Positions 28,741-36,501 of a stretch of 36,678 bases of DNA are shown here, piece after piece. The DNA comes from a virus, in the IMG/VR virus record IMGVR_UViG_3300034121_001318, positions 1 to 36,678 of that record; one strand, given 5' to 3'. The translations under genes and the position numbers were made by a program. The stretch's first letter is position 1. Each line of letters begins with the position of its first letter. Under the pieces are notes generated by a model. It was not told where the DNA came from and did no database searches. It saw only the letters and a program-made list of their open reading frames with translations.

Positions 28741-29301
28741 ATGGCTATCGTCTATGGCGTCTCTGGGGCTTTTTCTAAGTCCACCTCTAAAACCTTTGAG
28801 AAACTGCTTGTTGCGGACAAGAACGGCGTCACCACGACGATCCTTTCCAAATACGTCCGCACGGAGACAACCACCGAAACGGTTGGCACTACTTTCGGCG
28901 CAGGGGCGATCGGTTCAGATGACGTTCTCAACGCAACCATCACCGCCCAGGTGGACGAGCAGCTTATAGAAAGCGGCAGCGCCAGCACTGCTCCACCGGC
29001 CATTCGCTTTTACAATCCTCGCGCCGAGGCGTCTGCTCAGATTTTGGGCGATTTCACGGGGTCGAGCTTCACTTTAGACGGAATCACCTTTGTGACCTTG
29101 AGCGCTGAGAAGGCCGAAACAGCCGGCGATGTGGTCAAGACCAACATTCGCGGCACGGCCATCAACACGGCCACCGTGGCTGGCTCAACCCTGACCACTG
29201 GCGACCATTCGACAACTTCAACCATTCGGGTTGAAAAGCGGCTTTCCAACACTGATTACAACCGCACCACCGTCACCACGGTTGCCTTTGCTGGATCGTA
29301 A
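28741..29301 (+). CDS. Major tail (tube) protein
   Basis: This 186-residue Thr- and Ser-rich protein is mostly predicted beta strand and lies between the tail terminator and the chaperone/tape measure pair, the usual place of the tube subunit. Length and composition fit a siphovirus tube protein without an added Ig-like domain. No Cys is present. The call is from synteny and composition. Confidence 0.75.
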   Translation: MAIVYGVSGAFSKSTSKTFEKLLVADKNGVTTTILSKYVRTETTTETVGTTFGAGAIGSDDVLNATITAQVDEQLIESGSASTAPPAIRFYNPRAEASAQILGDFTGSSFTLDGITFVTLSAEKAETAGDVVKTNIRGTAINTATVAGSTLTTGDHSTTSTIRVEKRLSNTDYNRTTVTTVAFAGS

Positions 29302-29313
29302 CCGCCAAGGGCT

Positions 29314-29913
29314 ATGGATAGCCTGGCCGCAGAAGCGTTTCTAAACGCAAGCCACAAGGTTTATGGCCTCGCCATGCGCCCGCTGTCGCTGGGTCACGCC
29401 TTTGTTCTAGAAAGCCTCGGCAATCCCTTCTACCACGGGCGCCTCGGCACACCCGAGGAGCTGCGAGTGGCCGCGTGGATCTGCGCCAACCCACCGCTTT
29501 CCGCGCTTCGCCTAGGCGGGGCTGGCAACTTGTGGTGGCGTTACCGCACCCGCAATGCCGATTTTGAGCGAGAGGTGGCCCGCTGGAAGGTCTTTGTTGA
29601 TGACTTCTGCACACCACCGCAGCTTTGGACAAAAACCCCAAAGCCGGGCGAAAGCCGCGCCGAGCCGTCGCGCATCCCGCACCAGATTTCAACCGCCGTG
29701 CGCCTGATGCGCCTCGGCATGAGCGAGCGCGAGGCATGGCAAACTCCAGTGGGAGTGGCGTCCTGGTATGAGGCTGCCGGCTACGAAACCGAAAGCGGGT
29801 CACGCCTAGACATTGTGACCGACTCCGAGCGAGTCGCCATCCTGCGTCAAAAGATAAAAGAGCAACAGGCCGCAGCGTCTGACATCGAGGGTAAGGACGA
29901 AGGCAATGGCTGA
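29314..29913 (+). CDS. Tail assembly chaperone-like protein
   Basis: This 199-residue helical protein overlaps the tape measure start by 8 bases. The segment YGLAMRPLSLGHAFVLESLG (17-36) is a pattern I recall from tail assembly genes of siphophages. A C-terminal region (about 165-199) is Gln/Glu/Lys-rich. Lambda uses a frameshift to extend this protein, but there is no open alternative frame of useful length here, so a single product is expected. Confidence 0.55.
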   Translation: MDSLAAEAFLNASHKVYGLAMRPLSLGHAFVLESLGNPFYHGRLGTPEELRVAAWICANPPLSALRLGGAGNLWWRYRTRNADFEREVARWKVFVDDFCTPPQLWTKTPKPGESRAEPSRIPHQISTAVRLMRLGMSEREAWQTPVGVASWYEAAGYETESGSRLDIVTDSERVAILRQKIKEQQAAASDIEGKDEGNG

Positions 29914-31387
29914 AGTAAAAGTAAAAATTACAGCTCAGAACGAGGTGCAGACAGGTCTGCAAGCCTCGCTGGCCGAGGTGCGCCAATTTGCGGGGCAGGC
30001 GCAAAAGGAAATGCAGACGGCCATGCAGATGCCCGCCCGGCAGCCGGCGCAAGAGCGGGTGGCTCCTACCTTTAAGATAGACATTGGCGACTACGGCCTT
30101 GAGCCGCTGCGGCAAATGCAGGAGGAGCTTAAGAGAGTTAGGCAATCAGCTCAAGAGGCGCTTGACCCATCGCCAGCACAAGACTTTGCCGGGGGCATCG
30201 GTGGCGTCATTGGCCGATTTGCAATTCTAATCGGGGTGGCGGCTACAGTCGGCAAGGTCATCGCTTCTGCTTTTGATACGCTGAGTGCGGCAGTTAGCAA
30301 ATCCACAGAGCTGCAAAAACAATTTGCCGCCTCGTTGGAATCTGCGGGAAGCCAAACCACGCTGTCTGGAGCTATTTCCGAATTCAAACAGTTAAGCTCA
30401 ATTGCCGAGGCAACCCAAAAAACTTTAGATGACACTTTTAGCAAAACAAAACTCGGGGCATTAGCAAATATAAGCAAAGGCAACTTCGGACCAATGTTGG
30501 CCAGAAGTGCAGACGCGCTTACAGGAGGAGCAGTTTCTAATCTATTGGGCGGAAACGCAGACCAGCAACGCGAGCAATCCCGACAAGCATTTTTGGCCTC
30601 TTTGCAGAGGCAAAGAATAGAGGCTGAAGAACTGGCCGCCGCTGGCGGCGATCCAAAAGCACAAGATACCGTAAGGCAAATGCAAGAAGCGCGGGAGCGC
30701 AGAAGGCAGTTTGACGTTGGGATTGAGGGCAGCGGCCTTAACCCAGCACAAGTGGCGCAAGCTAGGGCCGACATGGAGGCAGTCATTGCTGCTAATCAAG
30801 CCTCGACAGCCGCCCAAGAGCGACTAGACACCGAAAAAGAAATCACCCGCGAAAAAGAGCGTCAGCAAAAACTGGAATCTGGAACTCGCGCTGGCAACGT
30901 GATCGGCAAGCAGCTCGGGCCAGGCAGCTTTGAGGGCATTGAGGAACTGAACCGCGAGCGGGAAAGCGTTCGCAAGGATGCCGAGCAGACAGCAAAAGAG
31001 GCCGAAAGGAAAAAGCAAAAGGCCGCCGAATTTAACTTAAACACCAAGCTCCTTGAAGCTCGGGCAATGGGAGACAAGGCCACCGAGGAGTCTATCCTTC
31101 AAGGGCAAGACATGGCCAAGGGGCTTGAAGTAACCGACAGCTTTGAGGATGCGGCCAACTTCGCTGCTGCCGCCTCCGCGCTTCGCGAGCAACAAGGAGC
31201 CAAAGGGCAATCAGGATCATTTGGAGCGTCATCCCTCCAGCGCATCGGCTTTGCCTCAAACGAGTTCTTCGACACACGGAGCAAGGATGACACTGCCGCG
31301 CAAATTAAGACCGTGGGCAATGTGGTCAAAGAAATTGGCCAGCTACTGAAAAAGGAAAACGTCCTACTAATGAAATCGGAGTTTTAA
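29906..31387 (+). CDS. Tape measure protein
   Basis: This 493-residue protein has long helical, Gln/Ala/Glu-rich coiled-coil segments, with a hydrophobic stretch at about residues 94-130 (GGIGGVIGRFAILIGVAATV) typical of tape measure proteins. Length is short for the family. At about 1.5 angstrom per residue a tail of roughly 70 nm is predicted. It follows the chaperone gene by overlap. The middle (30350-30600) is more A/T-rich than its surroundings. Confidence 0.85.
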   Translation: MAEVKVKITAQNEVQTGLQASLAEVRQFAGQAQKEMQTAMQMPARQPAQERVAPTFKIDIGDYGLEPLRQMQEELKRVRQSAQEALDPSPAQDFAGGIGGVIGRFAILIGVAATVGKVIASAFDTLSAAVSKSTELQKQFAASLESAGSQTTLSGAISEFKQLSSIAEATQKTLDDTFSKTKLGALANISKGNFGPMLARSADALTGGAVSNLLGGNADQQREQSRQAFLASLQRQRIEAEELAAAGGDPKAQDTVRQMQEARERRRQFDVGIEGSGLNPAQVAQARADMEAVIAANQASTAAQERLDTEKEITREKERQQKLESGTRAGNVIGKQLGPGSFEGIEELNRERESVRKDAEQTAKEAERKKQKAAEFNLNTKLLEARAMGDKATEESILQGQDMAKGLEVTDSFEDAANFAAAASALREQQGAKGQSGSFGASSLQRIGFASNEFFDTRSKDDTAAQIKTVGNVVKEIGQLLKKENVLLMKSEF

Positions 31388-31389
31388 CC

Positions 31390-32037
31390 ATGTCACAATT
31401 TGAAACAACAGGCGGCGGATTTATCGACAGCGGCGACAGGCGCATTGAACGCAAGGTGGTTGTTGCCGTAGGTGGCGCGGCCCTAACGGTGCCAGCTTCT
31501 GATCAGGGGTTTCCGCTAAGTAACGTGAGCGTGACGCAAGAGCCGGGCGGCGTTCGTCGCGGGGTCTTTGAGTTTAGCCGGGCAGGGGAGGGCGGGGCAG
31601 GGTTTAACCAATACGGCAAGCGGATAGAGCTGACCGGCGGAACCCGCGAGGTGCCGATTCAGACGCACGTTAAGTTTGAAACGATGACCGACGCGCAGGT
31701 TGTCCAAGTTCAAGAGGCAGTTGACCAAGGCTCGGACGCAGTTCTGACCTCATTTACCCCCGACCAAGAGCTTCTCTATTCCTTCCTGTCTCGCAAAATT
31801 GAATACGTCTTGGCCCCCGCCGTAGTCGGGCGGGTTACCGAGGTCGAATCAAATTTGCCGTCGCTGAACATCATTGCCAAGGTGGCCAATCCATCCGAGC
31901 TAAACGCCCCTAACGACACATTTTGGATTTGCACCGCCGTCACGGCTTCTCCCATTGGCGACCGCTATGAGGTAACGCGAGAATACACCTTAAATTTCAG
32001 CAGCTGGTCAGACGTAGAAGAGCTTTATTCGTGGTGA
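31390..32037 (+). CDS. Distal tail or minor tail protein
   Basis: This 215-residue beta-rich protein starts two bases after the tape measure stop, a place where distal tail proteins usually lie. It has a central segment with GFNQYGKRIELTGGTRE and ends in a Trp-containing strand (FSSWSDVEELYSW). No named family motif is seen. The role is inferred from gene order. Confidence 0.6.
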   Translation: MSQFETTGGGFIDSGDRRIERKVVVAVGGAALTVPASDQGFPLSNVSVTQEPGGVRRGVFEFSRAGEGGAGFNQYGKRIELTGGTREVPIQTHVKFETMTDAQVVQVQEAVDQGSDAVLTSFTPDQELLYSFLSRKIEYVLAPAVVGRVTEVESNLPSLNIIAKVANPSELNAPNDTFWICTAVTASPIGDRYEVTREYTLNFSSWSDVEELYSW

Positions 32038-32041
32038 GCTT

Positions 32042-32680
32042 ATGGCGCAATTCGATTCCATTCGGTTCACGCCTGGCCGTCCACTGACTAAAGAGCTCGG
32101 GTCCGAGCGGCTTAATGCCATCATCACCGAGATCAAGCGCAACAAGCCCAAGGGCGAGCGCGGTATCACGGTGCGGCAGGATGGCACTGGCACCTATATC
32201 GGTCTTGCCGCGTCTTTACCTCGAGGAGGCGCCTCCACCCCAAGCACCCGGCAACCTTGGGACTTGCAGGCCCAAATAGATCCCGAGGCTTCGCCCGAAG
32301 ACGAGACACCGCCTTACCTGATCCGTGTCCGCCCTGGCACGCTCAACGGCATCCTGCCTGCAAATTGGGACGAAGAATTTACCTATCCTGGCACTGGACT
32401 GTGGTATGCCAAGGCCGTGATTGCCACGGACGGGGAGGCGGTCACGGGGGTCACTATCTCAATCAATGGAACCGCGCCCACCGTGCAGCAGCCGGTGGAG
32501 TTTGGCATTGCAAGCTCTGTGCAATACTTGTTTGGGCTGTTTTCTGAAGGCCAAGCCTATCGCGTGATAGGCTCGGGGCATATTGTGCTGCCAACGAGGA
32601 CGTGGCTGGTCACCAGCGCCGACCCTGCGGCTTCTGCTGGCCAATCGCCCTACGACATCTATTACCTTTTGGGGCCATGA
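32042..32680 (+). CDS. Tail tip-associated protein
   Basis: This 212-residue protein begins with a helical, basic stretch (LTKELGSERLNAIITEIKRN), then a Gly/Pro linker, then a beta-rich domain from about residue 90 to the end. Its stop overlaps the start of the Ser/Thr-rich gene by 4 bases, so the two probably act together. No family is recognised. Confidence 0.55.
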   Translation: MAQFDSIRFTPGRPLTKELGSERLNAIITEIKRNKPKGERGITVRQDGTGTYIGLAASLPRGGASTPSTRQPWDLQAQIDPEASPEDETPPYLIRVRPGTLNGILPANWDEEFTYPGTGLWYAKAVIATDGEAVTGVTISINGTAPTVQQPVEFGIASSVQYLFGLFSEGQAYRVIGSGHIVLPTRTWLVTSADPAASAGQSPYDIYYLLGP

Positions 32681-34482
32681 TCGAGTGGACTATACCCAAA
32701 GCTGGCGCTTTAACTGGCTACACCGAAGAGACTCAAAGCAGCTCAACAAGTTACACACTAATACTTGAAAGGGTGGGCAGTGGTGATGCGGAGATTTATA
32801 GTGACAGCGGCGAGTCGGCATTCTTTGGAAGCAGTTACACCGTCCACGGCGATACAGGCTCAACGACCTTTTGGAGTTCGTCCTCCAGCGGAACCGACAC
32901 CCATTTCACTTTAGGAGGAACAGACGGTTACAGTGGGTCAGGCTCGTCTTCACACACCCAGCAAACCACGTCAGCCCAATTATCTGTTGCCGCTCAAACA
33001 AGCACAACAGACACGCGACAACTGTTTTTTGCATCAACCATCCTTACAACCGTCGGGGGGTATGTTTGGACGTATGAATCAAGCAGTTTTTATCAAAACC
33101 CGACAGTCCTGACTATTTACAGCACTGAAACCGCCTCGGCTTCGGAAACATTTGATACGACAACCGAGTCAGGGACCACGCTTGAAGGAGGGCTGGCCGA
33201 CACAATTTTGCAAGCGGCGGACTCGGAGGTCATTTGGTATTACAGTGCAATTACGAACTGGTCTGGCCTAAGCGCAGCAACCAACAGGGCTACTTCAACA
33301 ACGCGAATCACGATTTCTCCAACTTATTCCACGGCCTTGCTTCTAAAAGTAACGGAACAAACAAGCGGCACGGCCACGACAGTTGCGGGGAACGTCTCAA
33401 CACAGTGGAGTCGTTCGGAAAGCTCTTATTCGACCAACTACACAACGGCAATACCAACGCAAGAAACCGAAACGGTAGTTGTATCAACGCGCTTGCCAAA
33501 CGTCACCGCAACACAAACGCGGTATTGCCTGACTACGCAAACCGCGTCTTTAGAGGCCACCGTGTTTGAGAGTCAATCAAGCTCCATTGCAGCAACTGAT
33601 GGAGCAACGCAAGTCGGGACGCTGGCCTTTTCTACTTATAAAAATCCTGGCGCATTTTACAGCGGGAGCTTGGAGTGGGACGCATTAAGAACAGAAAACA
33701 GCGTTTACACCTTTACAAAGTCTGCGCCAATAGCCTTGTGCCGGGCGTATCAGTCCTCAACGGCTACTTCAAACATTAACACCACTTTTGACGTTGATTA
33801 CACTTCGTCAGAAGGTGGTGCCAGCGGAACTTCCAGCGGGAAAAACGTAGACCAAAACTGTTACTTGCCGTTGCCGCCATCTTGCGTCGCCTCAATAGGC
33901 GAATCCCTTCAGCGTTCAAAATTCGTGGTGAAGGCTGCAAAAATAGGGACGGCCAAAGGGCTCTGGTTTGAAATTGACGTAGCGACAACACTGCAAGATG
34001 TGACCTACGCATTCCAAGCCCGCAGCGCCTTGACCACGGTCTTTCCTGCGGAATCACGGGGGGTCGCCACTTACAACAGTGACAGTGTGACCTTTACAAG
34101 ATCAACCCAGCTAACAGGACAAAGCGAATCAACGACAACAACATCAAGCGCCCTGCTGGAATTGGCAGGAGGGTCTACCACCACAACGCTTGCCCCCGGC
34201 CCAATTAGTGCTTGGGGCGGCTATCCGGGCGAGGGCGAAACCTTTGCAAATGTGGCTGGAGGCACTGGCGGAGTTTACCGCAACCGAATCGGGGGCCAAA
34301 CCATAGCCATTCAGCCAGGAGCAACGACCTTTTCAAATTCTTCTCCGCTGTCTTTTTATGAGCCGATTTACGGCATTGTCGCCCCGCTTGGATTTGACGA
34401 GCAAACGCAACCTTCTTTTGGCTATTGGGTGGCAGATCGCAACAGCACGGCCCTGCCGCCCGTGATGCCGCCTGACGCTTGA
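32677..34482 (+). CDS. Very Ser/Thr-rich tail tip or fibre protein
   Basis: This 601-residue protein starts at ATG 32677 (ATGA overlap); a longer frame to 32602 re-reads the previous gene. Serine and threonine are exceptionally frequent: 33 of the first 90 residues by my count, and the bias holds through most of the length. It looks like beta-structured repeats, with few Lys/Cys and many Tyr. It is the largest virion gene after the tape measure, in the place of a tip or receptor-binding protein. It lies directly before glycosyltransferase and cupin genes, so it is a natural candidate for O-glycosylation. Confidence 0.65.
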   Translation: MIEWTIPKAGALTGYTEETQSSSTSYTLILERVGSGDAEIYSDSGESAFFGSSYTVHGDTGSTTFWSSSSSGTDTHFTLGGTDGYSGSGSSSHTQQTTSAQLSVAAQTSTTDTRQLFFASTILTTVGGYVWTYESSSFYQNPTVLTIYSTETASASETFDTTTESGTTLEGGLADTILQAADSEVIWYYSAITNWSGLSAATNRATSTTRITISPTYSTALLLKVTEQTSGTATTVAGNVSTQWSRSESSYSTNYTTAIPTQETETVVVSTRLPNVTATQTRYCLTTQTASLEATVFESQSSSIAATDGATQVGTLAFSTYKNPGAFYSGSLEWDALRTENSVYTFTKSAPIALCRAYQSSTATSNINTTFDVDYTSSEGGASGTSSGKNVDQNCYLPLPPSCVASIGESLQRSKFVVKAAKIGTAKGLWFEIDVATTLQDVTYAFQARSALTTVFPAESRGVATYNSDSVTFTRSTQLTGQSESTTTTSSALLELAGGSTTTTLAPGPISAWGGYPGEGETFANVAGGTGGVYRNRIGGQTIAIQPGATTFSNSSPLSFYEPIYGIVAPLGFDEQTQPSFGYWVADRNSTALPPVMPPDA

Positions 34483-34484
34483 CA
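34479..34484 (+). promoter_or_regulatory. TTGACA box before second glycosyltransferase gene
   Basis: TTGACAC overlaps the stop of the Ser/Thr-rich gene (34480-34482) and ends 16 bases before GTG 34501, with CGA directly before it. Confidence 0.45.
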
Positions 34485-34500
34485 CGGCTGCCGCTGCCGA

Positions 34501-35523
34501 GTGCTGGCAATAGCGACATACGCAACCAAGAGTTACTTCCACTGCTGGCCGCAATTTTTGAGGAGAATTGCCGCCGCCGCCGGACACCACGCCGAGGCGC
34601 ACTTTATCCTGGCTACTGACCAGAGTGACGAAGCCAAGGCTGCGGTAGAGGTGGCCCGACACGAACTGCCCGAGGGCTGGCGCATCCAAGCCGTGCAGCT
34701 TCCGCTTGAGGACGGCGGGGTGGAGGGCAAGGACTACAAAGAGCCAGCACAAATGCGGATTGCCGCGCTTCAAGGTGCCGCTTTCGCCGCAGCCCGAAAG
34801 ATCCGCGCCACGGCCTTGTGGTCGGTCGAGGCCGACAACCTTGTCCCGCCCGATGCGCTGCGCGTGGCCGAGTGGGCGCTGGCCATGCCTACCGAGGACG
34901 GCTCGCCTTACTATCAAGTGGCGGCGGTCACTTACCCCAACGGACTGTTCCTCGGAGGCAACGGCACGCCGCAGAATCCCATTGCCGAGGACTTCACCGA
35001 GAAGGAGCGCAAGCTGCCGGCGCGACTGATCCTCGCCTTAGAGGCTTGCCGCGCCCGCCTTAAGGACTGCCGGGACAAAGCCATCGGAGAGCGAGAGGGC
35101 AAGCGGCTGGGGCGGCTGGCCGAGCGGGTCCGAAAATGCCCACCAGACGGCAATGTCTTTGAAGTGAGCGGCAAACACGGTTGGAGGCGCAGAGGATGGA
35201 TGGACTTTGCTTACCCCGGCATTGGCAGGGGGGCCATTGTGCCGTCCGATTGGTGCGGCCTTGGCTGCACCCTGATGTCTGCCCGTGCGCTGGCCTTGGC
35301 CAGCTTTGAAGGCTACCAGGGCAAAGGCACGCAAGACCTATTCCTTTGCTGGCACAGATGGCATCCCGCCGGCCTTCGCGTTGCCGCTATCCCGCACACG
35401 GCAGCCGACCATGTGAAGCGTGATGCGAAGGGCGAGATCGTCCACCACCGGGCGTATCACGAAACGGAAGGCGAGTATCGCGGCCACCTTCGCCAGCGGC
35501 ATCAACCGTGGATGCCATGTTAG
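34501..35523 (+). CDS. Glycosyltransferase-like protein
   Basis: This 340-residue protein starts at GTG 34501. It has a GT-A-like first strand (MLAIATYATKSYFHCWPQFL), then ILATDQSDE, and a metal-site-like SVEADNLVPPDAL (108-120, Glu110 and Asp112), the DxD-like place of family 2 enzymes. A His/Trp-rich C-terminal part includes GTQDLFLCWHRWHPAGLRVA, like the acceptor side of these enzymes. Residues 165-210 form a charged helical insert. It overlaps the RmlC-like gene by 7 bases, which supports a shared sugar pathway. Confidence 0.7.
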   Translation: MLAIATYATKSYFHCWPQFLRRIAAAAGHHAEAHFILATDQSDEAKAAVEVARHELPEGWRIQAVQLPLEDGGVEGKDYKEPAQMRIAALQGAAFAAARKIRATALWSVEADNLVPPDALRVAEWALAMPTEDGSPYYQVAAVTYPNGLFLGGNGTPQNPIAEDFTEKERKLPARLILALEACRARLKDCRDKAIGEREGKRLGRLAERVRKCPPDGNVFEVSGKHGWRRRGWMDFAYPGIGRGAIVPSDWCGLGCTLMSARALALASFEGYQGKGTQDLFLCWHRWHPAGLRVAAIPHTAADHVKRDAKGEIVHHRAYHETEGEYRGHLRQRHQPWMPC

Positions 35524-35945
35524 CCGAGATCCGCCAGCTCACCGCGCACCTCGATGAGCGTGGACGCCTGACCGAGATCTTCCGCGCCAGCGACGATACG
35601 CACGGCTTCGGCCAAGCATACATCACCACGGCCTCGGCTGGCGTCATCAAGGCGTGGCACCGCCACCGTGAGCAGTGGGACCGCTGGTATTGCGTGGGCG
35701 GCGCAGCCAAGGTCGGCATTTGGGACGCGCAAGCCATGCGCGGCGAGACGATCATCCTTGCCGCCGACCATCCGCAGCTTCTGGTCATTCCGGCAGGATT
35801 GTTCCACGGGTTCACGCCCTGCCACGGACACCGCGAGGCTTCCATTCTCAACTTGCCGAGTCACGAATACGACCCTGCCGATCCAGATGAAGACCGCCGA
35901 GGGCCGTTTGCCTTCCCATTTCAATGGGACGTTCAGTCTCGCTAA
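35517..35945 (+). CDS. RmlC/WxcM-like sugar epimerase or cupin
   Basis: This 142-residue cupin starts at ATG 35517; GTG 35508 is an alternative. The family plan is visible: ERGRLTEIFR (14-23), AYITTASAGVIKAWHRH (34-50) with His48 and His50, a YCVGGAAKVGIWD strand (58-70) and IPAGLFHGFTP (91-101). The C-terminal DPADPDEDRR resembles dTDP-4-keto-sugar 3,5-epimerases. It would alter an activated deoxysugar. The rest of a dTDP-rhamnose pathway is absent, so host enzymes would have to supply the substrate. Confidence 0.75.
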   Translation: MLAEIRQLTAHLDERGRLTEIFRASDDTHGFGQAYITTASAGVIKAWHRHREQWDRWYCVGGAAKVGIWDAQAMRGETIILAADHPQLLVIPAGLFHGFTPCHGHREASILNLPSHEYDPADPDEDRRGPFAFPFQWDVQSR

Positions 35946-35949
35946 CCCT

Positions 35950-35955
35950 TTGACA
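35950..35955 (+). promoter_or_regulatory. TTGACA box before the 175-residue baseplate-like gene
   Basis: TTGACAC lies in a 27-base gap, 17 bases before ATG 35973, with CGAGG between; the upstream stop is a separate TAA. Confidence 0.45.
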
Positions 35956-35972
35956 CAGACCCGAGGTCAAGG

Positions 35973-36500
35973 ATGAAGGTCTACGTCAACTTGGATTCGC
36001 GTGAATTTGTGGTCAGCCCCGTTCTTCTTCAGCGGGTCAGCACGCTGTCTTTTACCCGCCGTGACGTGGTGCCGGTCGAAGTTCAGTTTGTGCGCTCCGG
36101 CGCGGTGGTCGAGCTGGCAGCCGGCGCAACAGGCGCAATGGGACTCAAAAAGACGTTTGCGGGCAGCTTCCTCGCGAATGACGCAGGCTTTACCAAAACA
36201 GGAACAGGCTCGACCACGGTTTACCAGTTCGACCTCAACCTAAACACAACCAACCTCAACGCGGAGTTCCCGCTGGATACCGAGGAAAGCATAACGGCGA
36301 AGGTGGAAATTGAGTGGACCGAATCCGGCACGACATCGAGCACGCTGCCCACCTCCGCAATCGTTTACAATGACGTGATCCGGGGCGGCGAAGGTGTGCC
36401 GACTGTTACCGCTGCCGCCTCCTTTAAGCTCCTGGCTCCCGACTCAAGCCTCTGGACCGTCTCCATCGACAACAACGGCGTCTTGACCGCCACCAAATAA
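35973..36500 (+). CDS. Baseplate or fibre-like structural protein
   Basis: This 175-residue protein is predicted to be almost all beta strand, with a start (VYVNLDSREFVVSPVLLQRV) and a segment RRDVVPVEVQFVRSG that recall BppU-type N-terminal domains. It has a Gly/Ala-rich turn (AAGATGAMGL). A C-terminal part (about 145-175) forms a short strand pair. It is followed after one base by the signal-peptide protein and is similar in size and style to the gene at 582. A virion adaptor role is likely. Confidence 0.55.
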   Translation: MKVYVNLDSREFVVSPVLLQRVSTLSFTRRDVVPVEVQFVRSGAVVELAAGATGAMGLKKTFAGSFLANDAGFTKTGTGSTTVYQFDLNLNTTNLNAEFPLDTEESITAKVEIEWTESGTTSSTLPTSAIVYNDVIRGGEGVPTVTAAASFKLLAPDSSLWTVSIDNNGVLTATK

Positions 36501-36501
36501 C

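Noticed and set aside
29312-30145. Long minus-strand open frame opposite chaperone and tape measure genes
   Set aside because: The composition is Arg/Ser/Cys-rich without family pattern, and the opposite strand carries the expected tail genes in order.
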